Source: Metabacillus rhizolycopersici (GTDB lineage: Bacteria > Bacillota > Bacilli > Bacillales > Bacillaceae). From it: a stretch of 18,828 nucleotides of DNA. Each line of letters begins with the position of its first letter. Position 1 is the first letter of the stretch. Of the stretch, positions 5,923 through 12,807 are shown one piece after another. The translations under genes were made by a program, and so were the position numbers. The stretch covers positions 1 to 18,828 of the forward strand of contig NZ_JAIQUM010000083.1 in assembly GCF_020075705.1 (NCBI RefSeq), written 5' to 3'. The notes beneath the pieces were generated by a model, which saw nothing but the letters and a program-made list of their open reading frames with translations, was not told the origin of the DNA and searched no databases.

Positions 5923-6918
5923 ATGGTTACTATAGCAGATATTGTAAAAATGGCTGGAGTTGCAAAAAGCACTGTTTCACGATATTTAAATGGTGGATCA
6001 GTGAGTCAGGCCACAAAACAAAAAATCGAGAAAATTATTGAAAATACGGGTTATGTACCAAACTCTTTTGCCCAAAGTCTTAAAGCGAGAGTAACAAATT
6101 TAGTTGGAGTGGTTGTCCCACGACTTGATTCCTATTCAGCTTCAAGAACAATGATTGGAATTGATGATCAACTAAGAGAGTTAAATTTAAAGATGCTTGT
6201 TGCTAATTCAAGCTTAAGTGTTGAGAGAGAAATTGAAAACATATACAGCTTAGCTAAACAAAGAGTTGCCGGGATCATTTTATTGGCTACAGAGATTACA
6301 GATGCTCATTTAGAAGCATTTAAGAAAATTAACATCCCTGTATTAGCCGTTGGTCAAACGCATAAAGATGTACATTGTTTAATACATAACGATGAACAGG
6401 GAGCTTATGAATTAGGGAAGTATGTACTTTCGAATGGTCACAAAAAAATTGCCTTTTTAGGGGTGACAGAGAAGGATATCGCTGTTGGTCTTAACAGGAA
6501 AAATGGTTTTAAACGTGCGATTGTTGAAGGAAAGAACAGTGGGGTTCAATTTTACTAAACAACATTTAACAGTGATGATGCGAGGGGAAAGGCCAAGGAA
6601 ATAATCGAAGTCTATAATCCATCGATTATTGTGTGTGCGACGGATAACATATCGCTAGGTGTAATGAAAGCAGCCCATGAAAATGGCCAGAGAATACCCG
6701 AAGATCTATCCATTACTGGTTTTGGGGGATATAGCGTTTCAGAGTTCACGTATCCATCGTTAACTACAGTAAAATTTCATTATAAGATGGCAGGAGAAAT
6801 GGCCGCCCGAAAAATTAATGATTTAATTAATAAAAAGGATATTGAAATGTGTACTACGCTAACCTTTGAAATTTTGAAGCGAGAAAGCGTTGACAAAAAG
6901 CGACACAGGCAATTATAA
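5923..6918 (+). pseudogene. LacI-family sugar operon repressor broken by a single in-frame stop
   Basis: ATG at 5923 follows TTAGGAGAA (5909-5916); an upstream in-frame TTG at 5905 would overlap that site and is rejected. The helix-turn-helix (IADIVKMAGVAKSTVSRYLN) and hinge (VPNSFAQSLKARVTNLVGVV) are classic LacI. The ligand domain continues to RAIVEGKNSGVQFY and then meets TAA at 6556-6558 (codon 212). Reading resumes in the same frame, with IIVCATDNISLGVMKAAHEN and the ITGFGG strand, to TAA at 6916-6918. Total length would be about 331 aa, the family norm. The broken protein lacks the C-terminal subdomain and probably cannot respond to ligand. Sequence and context suggest a ScrR/MalR-like repressor of the glucosidase downstream. 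Confidence 0.85.
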
Positions 6919-6925
6919 TAAAAAC

Positions 6926-6937
6926 GGAACCGGTTCC
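6926..6937 (+). promoter_or_regulatory. LacI-type operator 1
   Basis: GGAACCGGTTCC is a perfect 12-bp palindrome with the central CpG typical of LacI/GalR-family operators. It begins 8 bp after the repressor gene stop. Confidence 0.75.
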
Positions 6938-6988
6938 ATGTGATGCATTAAGAATTAATGGTTAAACACCCGTTTTTAACCCTCTTAC

Positions 6989-7000
6989 GGAACCGATTCC
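6989..7000 (+). promoter_or_regulatory. LacI-type operator 2
   Basis: GGAACCGATTCC differs from the perfect palindrome at one position. Its centre is 63 bp from that of operator 1, about six helical turns, so repressors at the two sites could face the same side and loop the DNA. Confidence 0.7.
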
Positions 7001-7034
7001 AAATGTTTGTTTGAGGTTGATACGGACGATAACA

Positions 7035-7048
7035 TGAAAGCGATTAAA
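7035..7048 (+). promoter_or_regulatory. Candidate cre (CcpA) site
   Basis: TGAAAGCGATTAAA matches the cre consensus except for one base in the right arm. It sits among the LacI operators upstream of the broken glucosidase gene, so catabolite repression is plausible. Confidence 0.4.
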
Positions 7049-7108
7049 AGTTTATTTTTTCTTTTAAAAGTAAACCATAAAAATGTATGTGTTTTTTTAT
7101 GAAAATAC

Positions 7109-7120
7109 GGAACTGATTCC
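7109..7120 (+). promoter_or_regulatory. LacI-type operator 3 at the probable glucosidase promoter
   Basis: GGAACTGATTCC is followed closely by TATAGT (7125-7130), a possible -10 box. The operator would occupy the spacer of the promoter and block RNA polymerase directly. The -35 is weak. Confidence 0.6.
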
Positions 7121-7180
7121 AAAGTATAGTAAGTCTTGCAATTATCTAAAGATATTACTTTCATACAAATATAATGTTGG

Positions 7181-7582
<402 letters not shown>

Positions 7583-7815
7583 CATTCGTTTCGAATGGTA
7601 CGAAACAAACAATTATTCCAAGTATCTCAATAAAATCGGTTGATTCAACAGGCGCATTATTGTACCAAATCTCCAATGAAGAAGAACCTGCTAATTTTCA
7701 AAGTGATTTTACAATGCAAAAAGAAATGATATCCATCTCTAATAAAGTTGGCACAATAACATGTACAAAAATAGGGGCTATTTCCGCATTACCATCCCTT
7801 GAAGAAATATTGTAA
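7583..7815 (+). other. Unidentified coding-like tail joined to the glucosidase fragment
   Basis: The frame used by the second half of the glucosidase fragment stays open to TAA at 7813-7815. From about 7583 it no longer looks like GH13. It contains TKQTIIPSISIKSVDSTGAL and ends ISALPSLEEIL. This looks like a deletion junction that fused the glucosidase to the 3' end of an unrelated gene. I do not recognise the tail, and it has no start of its own. Confidence 0.4.
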
Positions 7816-7888
7816 AAAGATAAAATTATCCTTAATTGTACAGTGTTACTTTTTACGTTTTGAAAATAAGAGAAGGGGGATTATTTAG

Positions 7889-8854
7889 TTGAAAAAAACT
7901 TTTATATTTGTTCTAATTATTGTAGCTTTTTCTGCTAGTTTCATTTTTTTTATAACTAAGAAAGTAGAGGAAGAAAAGCCTAAGGTCGTTGTTGTGTTAA
8001 AAGAATTAGATAATCAGTATTGGCAAATTGTTAAAGCTGGAGCAGAGAAGGGATTTCAAGATTTTGATATAAATGGTGAAGTGATTGAATCTAGTGACAA
8101 CTTAGGACATGATAATCAGGTGGACATTTTAAAAAAGGTGTTGATTGAAAAACCAGATGTTTTAGTGGTTTCTCCGGGAGAGTCAGCTCAACATATGTCT
8201 ATACTGGAGAAATTTATTGATCGGAAAATCCCAGTGTTGTTAGTAGATACAGATGTTCCATTAACAAATAAATCTTCCTATATAGGGACTGATAACTATG
8301 AATTAGGTAGAATGGCGGGCGCATTATTAGCGTCAGAATTACAACCAGGCAATGAAGTGGCCCTTATAGCTGGTAATTTGTCAAGTCCAGTTTCCGGTGA
8401 TCGGTTTAAAGGTGCAAAAGTAAGTTTAGAAGATGCAGGTATAAAAATTGTAACTGAAAAAGTAGATTTATCAAATGAGCCTAATGAGGTTATAAAAGTA
8501 ATGAGGGATGTTTTAGAGAAGCATTCGGATCTAAAAGGTGTATTTGCCACAACGGATATTATGGCATTAAGTGCATTAGAGGTTTTAGACGAAGAAGACT
8601 ATAAGATACCAGTCGTCGGGGCAGATGGAATTATTGAAATGGTTAAGTTAGTTGAAGAGGGAAAGTTGTTATCTGGTACAGTCGCACAAAACCCTTACGA
8701 TATGGGATACCTTAGCGCTCAAGCTGCAATGAATGTGGCAAAGGGGAAAACCATTGATTCTGTCATAGATAGCGGGGTAGATATCCTTATAAAGGGTAAT
8801 GGGAATGAAAGATTAACCTTCCTAGAAAAAGTACTAAAGGAAAGTTTGAAATAA
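7889..8854 (+). CDS. Membrane-anchored periplasmic-binding-protein-like sugar receptor (paralogue 2)
   Basis: TTG at 7889 follows AGAAGGGGGA. The 321-aa protein has one hydrophobic segment at about residues 4-22 without a lipobox Cys, then the type I binding fold: PKVVVVLKELDNQYWQIVKA, KIPVLLVDTDVP, YIGTDNYELGRMAG, VVGADGIIEM, QNPYDMGYLSAQAA. It aligns along its whole length with the product at 1954-2901 (same TTG start, same anchor, same motifs), with roughly half the residues identical by eye. It lies 70 bp after the glucosidase remnant and ends at its own terminator. No transporter or kinase partner is visible. The ligand is probably a sugar; a receptor role is inferred. Confidence 0.8.
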   Translation: MKKTFIFVLIIVAFSASFIFFITKKVEEEKPKVVVVLKELDNQYWQIVKAGAEKGFQDFDINGEVIESSDNLGHDNQVDILKKVLIEKPDVLVVSPGESAQHMSILEKFIDRKIPVLLVDTDVPLTNKSSYIGTDNYELGRMAGALLASELQPGNEVALIAGNLSSPVSGDRFKGAKVSLEDAGIKIVTEKVDLSNEPNEVIKVMRDVLEKHSDLKGVFATTDIMALSALEVLDEEDYKIPVVGADGIIEMVKLVEEGKLLSGTVAQNPYDMGYLSAQAAMNVAKGKTIDSVIDSGVDILIKGNGNERLTFLEKVLKESLK

Positions 8855-8895
8855 TAGAAAGGTATAAGTAGAACTAATAGCACATACCAGAACAG

Positions 8896-8920
8896 GGCTG
8901 TCGATAGACGGTCTTTTTTT
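8896..8920 (+). terminator. Rho-independent terminator after sugar receptor 2
   Basis: GGCTGTC (8896-8902) pairs with GACGGTC (8907-8913), including G-U pairs, around the loop GATA. Seven T residues follow. It lies 42 bp past the stop codon. Confidence 0.75.
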
Positions 8921-8928
8921 GTATTTAA

Positions 8929-9003
8929 GTGTCATAACTTAAAAGTTTTGACAATGTTTTTAAAGCACTGAATTATCAAGGTATTGAAGGGTGCCATAAC
9001 TTA
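8929..9003. repeat. Dispersed GTGYCATAACTTA repeats
   Basis: GTGTCATAACTTA begins at 8929 within the imperfect palindrome TGTCATAACTT / AAGTTTTGACA (about 8930-8952). GTGCCATAACTTA occurs at 8991-9003. The same motif makes the palindrome at 5621-5646. The copies are noncoding and probably remnants of a small repeated element or IS ends. Confidence 0.45.
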
Positions 9004-9213
9004 GCGTCAGAAATAATAGGAAATATTAGTCGAAGTCGAGGTCTTGTATTCTTCAACAAACGGGGTCATTTTCTGGAATAAAGAATTTAAAGGAAATTCA
9101 ATATAGTGTTTAAGTTGAAGTGATTATGAAGAATTGTATTTAAAGTAACGAAAAAATTTAGTTAAAAATAGGATGATTTTTCTGCTTTATTACCTAGAAT
9201 ATTTATGTTAGTA

Positions 9214-9222
9214 TGCTAATAT
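9214..9222 (+). promoter_or_regulatory. Extended -10 promoter of a short leader transcript
   Basis: TGCTAATAT gives an extended -10 (TG-N-TAATAT). Transcription from about 9229 would run into the hairpin at 9252 after only about 23 nt. Confidence 0.4.
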
Positions 9223-9251
9223 TACAAGAAAATAGAAAAGAACACTTGGAG

Positions 9252-9300
9252 GAGTCTGTCACCAAGGGATAACTATGCCCTTTGGTAACAGGCTCTTTTT
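9252..9300 (+). terminator. Strong hairpin with T-run, terminator or leader attenuator
   Basis: GAGTCTGTCACCAAGGG (9252-9268) pairs with CCCTTTGGTAACAGGCTC (9278-9295) with few mismatches and one bulge. TTTTT follows. It lies between a predicted promoter and the ribosome binding site of the decayed ORF at 9343, so it may be a leader attenuator rather than a simple gene-end terminator. No known riboswitch is recognised. Confidence 0.6.
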
Positions 9301-9342
9301 GTATGCATTTTTCAAATTATGAATATTGAAAGGTGGAATCAT

Positions 9343-9535
9343 ATGTTTATTTGCAGGTGGTGGAGAGGTTGCCTTAACAACGCTTATTTTGAAGAAAGTA
9401 TTATTTTCACAGGAGCCATTTTAATTGCTTGGAAAAGTGACAGCTTGGTTCTTGAATAAATTTGCGAAGTTAAAAGTAAGTGAGCCTGTTGTTATAGGCT
9501 CCTCTATGTGTTTTTGCCCAGAAATTTATTTTTAG
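9343..9535 (+). pseudogene. Decayed small ORF of unknown, membrane-like protein
   Basis: AAAGGTGG (9330-9337) precedes ATG at 9343. After what looks like one extra T, the better frame reads LFAGGGEVALTTLILKKVLF, then SQEPF, TAA, then LLGKVTAWFLNKFAKLKVSE and VVIGSSMCFCPEIYF to TAG at 9533-9535. The mix of small and hydrophobic residues suggests a membrane protein piece, but I cannot name it. The other frame gives a 38-aa product rich in Trp and Cys that looks artificial. Confidence 0.35.
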
Positions 9536-9635
9536 GAGGTAACGTATGTTCATATTACAAAATGGAGTTAGTATAGTTTCATGGACACGGTTTAGTTAAC
9601 TCTCTATGATAGAAATAAGAGAGGAAGTGTCCGGC

Positions 9636-9915
9636 ATGGAATCAAGAAATAAGCGTAAATATAACAACGATTTTAAGAAGATGGTGGTGGAACTTTATAC
9701 TTTATCACACTGGTAGCTCGGTAAGTACGTTAAGCAGCGAATATAGCGTATCTGAAGTCACAATTTATAAATGGATTAAAGCCTTAACCCCAGTGAGTGG
9801 CGAGGAAAATAGCCTCACACCACAGGGCATAACTGAAATTCAAAAAGAGAACCTTCGAATGAAACAGGAAATCGAAATCTTAAAAAAGGCTATGACCATA
9901 TTCGCCAGAAAGTAA
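9636..9915 (+). pseudogene. IS3 OrfA with 7-bp duplication frameshift
   Basis: ATG at 9636 starts MESRNKRKYNNDFKKMVVEL. The tandem duplication ACTTTAT-ACTTTAT (9692-9698 and 9699-9705) then shifts the frame and gives a TAG soon after. With one copy removed, the protein continues as HTGSSVSTLSSEYSVSEVTI, YKWIKAL and the coiled-coil ending IQKENLRMKQEIEILKKAMT. It would be 90 aa. The DNA-binding subunit is therefore lost unless supplied in trans. Confidence 0.85.
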
Positions 9916-9935
9916 CTGATACCGAGCTCACAAAC

Positions 9936-10790
9936 TTGATCCACGATCAAAAAGAAGTGTTTCCCGTCCAAGTCATGTGTGAAGTGCTGGACATGCCCAG
10001 GAGCACTTATTATCAGTCCCTGATTAAAACAGAATCAGCACGTGACCGAGAAAACCAATTGCTTCTTGAACAGATTCAGCTGATTCACGCCGAGAGTAAA
10101 GGCCGATATGGAGCACCTAAGATTCATTTTCTTCTATTAAAGACAAGGTTTTCAACTAGTCTTAAACGAGTTCAACGGATCATGAGAAAGGCGGGGGTTT
10201 CTTCAATTACGATTAAAAAATTCCGTCCACAATCAAACAAAAAACCGATTGAGGCTCGTGAAAACGTACTCCAACAGGATTTTTCTACGTCCAAACTAAA
10301 CGAAAAATGGGTGGCTGATATCACCTATATTCACACTTTGCGAGATGGCTGGTGTTATTTAGCTACGGTTTTAGACCTGTATTCTAAAAAAATTATCGGA
10401 GATTCTTTTTCTCGTTCTATGACGACTGAACTTGTTTTACATGCTTTAGACAATGCCGTTTCTATCCAACAGCCGGGACCTGGCCTCATTTTGCATACGG
10501 ACCTTGGCTCTCAATACACAAGTGAAGATTTTAGCCAAGCGCTTAAAGAACAGGAAATCATTCCATCTTTTAGTCGTAAAGGCTGCCCCTACGATAACCC
10601 ATGTATTGAATCTTTTCATGCCATTTTAAAGAAGGAAGAAGTCCATCACGTAATCTATTTAAATTTTGAAGCAGCGAACGCAGCCTTGTTTCAGTTTATT
10701 GAAGGCTGGTATAATCGCCGACGTATTCACGGCCAATTAAACTTTCAGACGCCACAAGAAGTGGAAGATCAGTTCCATCAATCAGCATGA
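9936..10790 (+). CDS. IS3-family transposase OrfB (DDE catalytic domain)
   Basis: The open frame carries HTH_21 (RYGAPKIHFLLLK) and an rve core with all three acidic residues: D in WVADITYIH, D in LHTDLGSQYTS, and E in PCIESFHAILKKEE. The C-terminus WYNRRRIHGQLNFQTPQEVE is typical. The -1 frame is open further upstream from about 9912 (VTDTELTNLIHD), consistent with an OrfAB fusion by -1 frameshift at AGAAAGTAA. OrfB itself is undamaged, but the upstream orfA mutation should prevent fusion synthesis. Confidence 0.88.
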   Translation: MIHDQKEVFPVQVMCEVLDMPRSTYYQSLIKTESARDRENQLLLEQIQLIHAESKGRYGAPKIHFLLLKTRFSTSLKRVQRIMRKAGVSSITIKKFRPQSNKKPIEARENVLQQDFSTSKLNEKWVADITYIHTLRDGWCYLATVLDLYSKKIIGDSFSRSMTTELVLHALDNAVSIQQPGPGLILHTDLGSQYTSEDFSQALKEQEIIPSFSRKGCPYDNPCIESFHAILKKEEVHHVIYLNFEAANAALFQFIEGWYNRRRIHGQLNFQTPQEVEDQFHQSA

Positions 10791-10817
10791 AAAGTTAACT
10801 TATTTGTATCCAAGATA

Positions 10818-11210
10818 TTGACTCAGATCCATTCTTTGAGAGCGACGAATGAAGCAATTAAGATTGCTAATTTAATGAGCGATTGTGCAATTGAGGTGGT
10901 TTACGTAGTCGATTATTCAAAATCAAAGGATGAAGTTCTTCATTCTCAAGGAAAAGAAGAATTAGAAATGTCACGACGAAAGAAGCTTTTACCTATTGAG
11001 GAACAAATGAAATCGAGTAATTTGTCTTATCGTCTTTAATTATTACATGGAGAGCCAGGTCCATCTATTATAGACTATGCAAACAAAGAAAATTTTGATT
11101 TAGTAGTAATAGGTAGTCGAGGTCTAAACACATTGCAAGAAATGATATTAGGAAGTGTGAGTCATAAAGTAGTTAAAAGAGTAAACTGCCCCGTTCTTAT
11201 TGTGAAGTAA
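10818..11210 (+). pseudogene. Universal stress protein (UspA family), N-terminally truncated with internal stop
   Basis: From 10818 the frame reads HSLRATNEAIKIANLMSD, then IEVVYVVDYSKS, and reaches TAA at 11037-11039. It resumes in the same frame with LLHGEPGPSIIDYANKENFD, LVVIGSRGLNTLQEMILGSV and CPVLIVK. GSRGLN and the final G-S-V-S form the ATP-binding signature G-2x-G-9x-G-S/T of Usp proteins. The expected N-terminal strand ending in VDGS is missing: the IS right end lies only 5 bp away, and one extra C appears near 10830. The gene is dead at both positions. Confidence 0.85.
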
Positions 11211-11223
11211 AAATAGATAAAAT

Positions 11224-11275
11224 GAGAAAAGAATTATTTCTTTCTGACAGGAGGGAATGGTTCTTTTTCTTTTGT
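11224..11275 (+). terminator. Weak terminator-like hairpin after the stress-protein pseudogene
   Basis: AGAAAAGAATTATT pairs imperfectly with AATGGTTCTTTTTCT (about 11256-11270), with one bulge and mismatches, followed by T-rich sequence. It lies about 15 bp past the pseudogene stop. Confidence 0.3.
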
Positions 11276-11437
11276 TTCCCAAAAACACAAGATTATCAAA
11301 ATAGGTATTTATAGAAAGTTTGTTGCTCTTGTTAAATTAACGAGTAATGTTAGTTCAATAACTAAAGATCAATTTTTGAAGCTCTTTTAAATTTATCGAT
11401 ATTCCATAATCGGACGCTTTTCTGAAGTAACTAAAGT

Positions 11438-11477
11438 CTAATTTCTTACTTATAACACCCGAGAAATTAGGCTTTTT
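11438..11477 (+). terminator. Rho-independent terminator at the left edge of the ars island
   Basis: CTAATTTCT (11438-11446) pairs perfectly with AGAAATTAG (11462-11470) over a 15-nt loop, followed by GCTTTTT. It would insulate the arsenic genes from upstream transcription. Confidence 0.65.
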
Positions 11478-11481
11478 ATAT

Positions 11482-11760
11482 TTGTATTTCCTTAACGTTG
11501 TAAATCTGCGTTTGCTAGTGGTATTCCGTTTAGAAAAATTAGGTTTCTTTGCTAAAGACGAGATGAATGTAATATGTTGTTATGCAACTCAAGATAAATT
11601 TTTGGTAACAGATCCTAATGGGAATGAATGGGGATTTTTCTATACAGAAAAAGATGTAGAAAATCTGGATTCAAACGGCACAGTTTGTTGTGAAGCTGTA
11701 TTTGAACTAAAAGATAATAGACCAATTCTTCATGTTGTGTACCAAATGTGCAGAAAGTAG
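11482..11760 (+). pseudogene. Truncated ArsI-like C-As lyase (glyoxalase/VOC family), C-terminal part
   Basis: Only the C-terminal half of the family is present: LEKLGFFAKDEMNVICCYAT, then QDKFLVTDPNGNEWGFFYTE and KDVE. This matches the ArsI/CadI signature with the vicinal Cys pair (C32-C33 here) and the Glu metal ligand in the NEW-x-FFY segment (E49). The N-terminal beta-alpha-beta module with the two His ligands is absent, and residues 1-15 (starting TTG at 11482, no ribosome binding site) do not fit. ArsI cleaves the carbon-arsenic bond of methylarsenite, and this fragment should be inactive. A further CC (VCCEAVF) and MCRK end may bind As(III). Placement before the ars operon supports the assignment. 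Confidence 0.75.
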
Positions 11761-11805
11761 AAATTGCTGAATCTTCAAAGTGTTGCTCATAGATTTCATG
11801 TTTTC

Positions 11806-11841
11806 CCAAAAGGCCACCTTTTTTAGAAGAGGGCCTTTTGG
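11806..11841 (+). terminator. Hairpin after the arsI remnant
   Basis: CCAAAAGGCC (11806-11815) is the exact reverse complement of GGCCTTTTGG (11832-11841), with a 16-nt loop and a short TTTG tail. It probably terminates transcription before the XRE gene promoter. Confidence 0.6.
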
Positions 11842-11911
11842 TTTGAAAAAAGATTAAAATATTATTCCTTTAACTTTAAACAATCTCTTTTATTGTTTAA
11901 TAAAAAAAAAC

Positions 11912-11959
11912 TTGCAATTCTTATATAAGCGAAATATTATATAAGTAAATCGTTATATA
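11912..11959 (+). promoter_or_regulatory. Promoter with two overlapping ArsR-type operators, upstream of the XRE gene
   Basis: TTGCAA (11912-11917), 17 nt and TATTAT (11935-11940) form a good sigma-A promoter. Two dyads of design TATATAA-N8-TTATATA overlap it: 11922-11943 and 11938-11959, sharing 6 bp. The second, including GTAAAT in its spacer, is nearly identical to the dyad in the arsR promoter at 12395-12416. The XRE gene should therefore belong to the same arsenite-controlled regulon. ArsR as the binder is inferred. Confidence 0.7.
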
Positions 11960-11988
11960 TTAATTTGATAATTTTGGAGGGATTTTAG

Positions 11989-12246
11989 ATGTTAAATGAA
12001 CCATGTTTGGGGTATGGATTAAAAATTCAAGAAATGCGGGAAAGGTTAGGACTAACACGTTCTGAATTAGGATTACTGACTAAAACAGACGAAAATGTGA
12101 TAATAAAACTTGAACTTAGTAAAATTCATCCATCAGACTATTTCATTGAAACAATAGCTACTGCTTTTAATGTCAATCCATTTGAACTAAAGAAATCTAT
12201 TTGGTGTAATCAAGAATTGGATCAATGTAGAGCAGAATTACTGTAA
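11989..12246 (+). CDS. XRE-family HTH regulator, 85 aa, in the ars regulon
   Basis: ATG at 11989 follows TTGGAGGG. Residues about 11-69 make a Cro/CI-type helix-turn-helix: LKIQEMRERLGLTRSELGLL, then TDENVIIKLELSK, then ETIATAFNVNPFEL. There is no ligand domain. Short flanks carry Cys at 6, 73 and 80 (IWCNQELDQC), which could sense a thiol-reactive metalloid, but that is speculation. The gene stands alone about 200 bp before arsR, same strand, with its own promoter carrying doubled ArsR-like operators. Target unknown; it may be a secondary regulator of the island. Confidence 0.75.
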   Translation: MLNEPCLGYGLKIQEMRERLGLTRSELGLLTKTDENVIIKLELSKIHPSDYFIETIATAFNVNPFELKKSIWCNQELDQCRAELL

Positions 12247-12389
12247 CTTTTGTAGAATCATTTCGTTATTAGGTTTAGTTAATTGTAAAATCGATCTTCA
12301 TATTATTATTGAGCAATCGTAACTTGAATTCCTCACTATTTGAATAAAGTGAAGTATTTATTTAGACAATAAAGATATAATAATTCCTG

Positions 12390-12418
12390 TTGTATATATA
12401 AGTAAATTATTATATATT
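12390..12418 (+). promoter_or_regulatory. ars operon promoter and ArsR operator
   Basis: TTGTAT (12390-12395), 17 nt and TATATT (12413-12418) form the promoter. The dyad TATATAA-GTAAATTA-TTATATA (12395-12416) fills the spacer almost exactly, so a bound ArsR dimer would exclude RNA polymerase. A further TATAAT lies at 12376-12381 with a poor -35. Confidence 0.7.
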
Positions 12419-12448
12419 AATACTCGGATGGATTTGGGAGGTGCTTAC

Positions 12449-12793
12449 ATGCAAGTATCAACGATTGAAATAGAAAAAGCTGCAACAATCTTAAAGCTAT
12501 TAGGTGATAAGACAAGGCTAACAATGGTGAAAATGTTAGATACTAACGATTGTTGTGTATGTGAATTTGTTCCGATATTTAATATGAGTCAGCCGGCAGT
12601 TAGTCAGCATTTACGTAAGTTAAAAGATGTGGGGGTAGTCAGAGAAACAAGAAGTGGACAATGGATTATTTATTCATTGAATAAAGATAATGAGTTTTAC
12701 CCATTAGTTCAAAAACTTCTGGAATATCTTCCAAACCAAGATTTTAAATTTCGAGAACTAGAAGAACAGGGATTACGTGTCTCGTGTGACTAA
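12449..12793 (+). CDS. arsR: ArsR arsenite-responsive repressor
   Basis: The 114-aa protein has the ArsR/SmtB winged helix: [14 protein letters not shown], recognition helix [19 protein letters not shown], and wing [13 protein letters not shown]. The As(III) site in the metal-binding helix is DCCVCEF with Cys 35, 36 and 38; the classic motif is ELCVCDL, so there is one extra adjacent Cys. A C-terminal C113 is also present. ATG at 12449 is chosen because GGGAGG lies 8 nt before it; the ATG at 12428 would span this site. The stop overlaps the arsB region by TAATG. As repressor it releases the operator on binding As(III) or Sb(III). Confidence 0.93.
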   Translation: MQVSTIEIEKAATILKLLGDKTRLTMVKMLDTNDCCVCEFVPIFNMSQPAVSQHLRKLKDVGVVRETRSGQWIIYSLNKDNEFYPLVQKLLEYLPNQDFKFRELEEQGLRVSCD

Positions 12794-12807
12794 TGGAGGA
12801 TAGTACT

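Larger units (their letters stand above)
9582..10812 (+). mobile_element. IS3-family insertion sequence with broken orfA
   Basis: The left end TGGACACGGTTTAGTTAACT (from 9582) and the right end (reverse complement TGGATACAAATAAGTTAACT, finishing at 10812) share TGGA..AC and AGTTAACT. Length is about 1.23 kb with orfA and orfB in -1 relation. No target duplication is seen (TCA before, AGA after). The element borders the 5'-truncated stress-protein gene on its right. It is a different IS3 type from the one at 2985-4221. Confidence 0.8.

Noticed and set aside
6926..7120. Operators as cre sites
   Set aside because: The GGAACC..TTCC dyads lack the TGWNANCG core of CcpA sites and are better explained by the neighbouring LacI-type repressor.
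9577..10817. Target-site duplication for the second IS3 element
   Set aside because: The flanks TTTCA and AGATA do not match, so no duplication is claimed.
11615..11809. 64-aa minus-strand frame
   Set aside because: It is opposite the arsI remnant, His/Leu-rich shadow composition, with no ribosome binding site.
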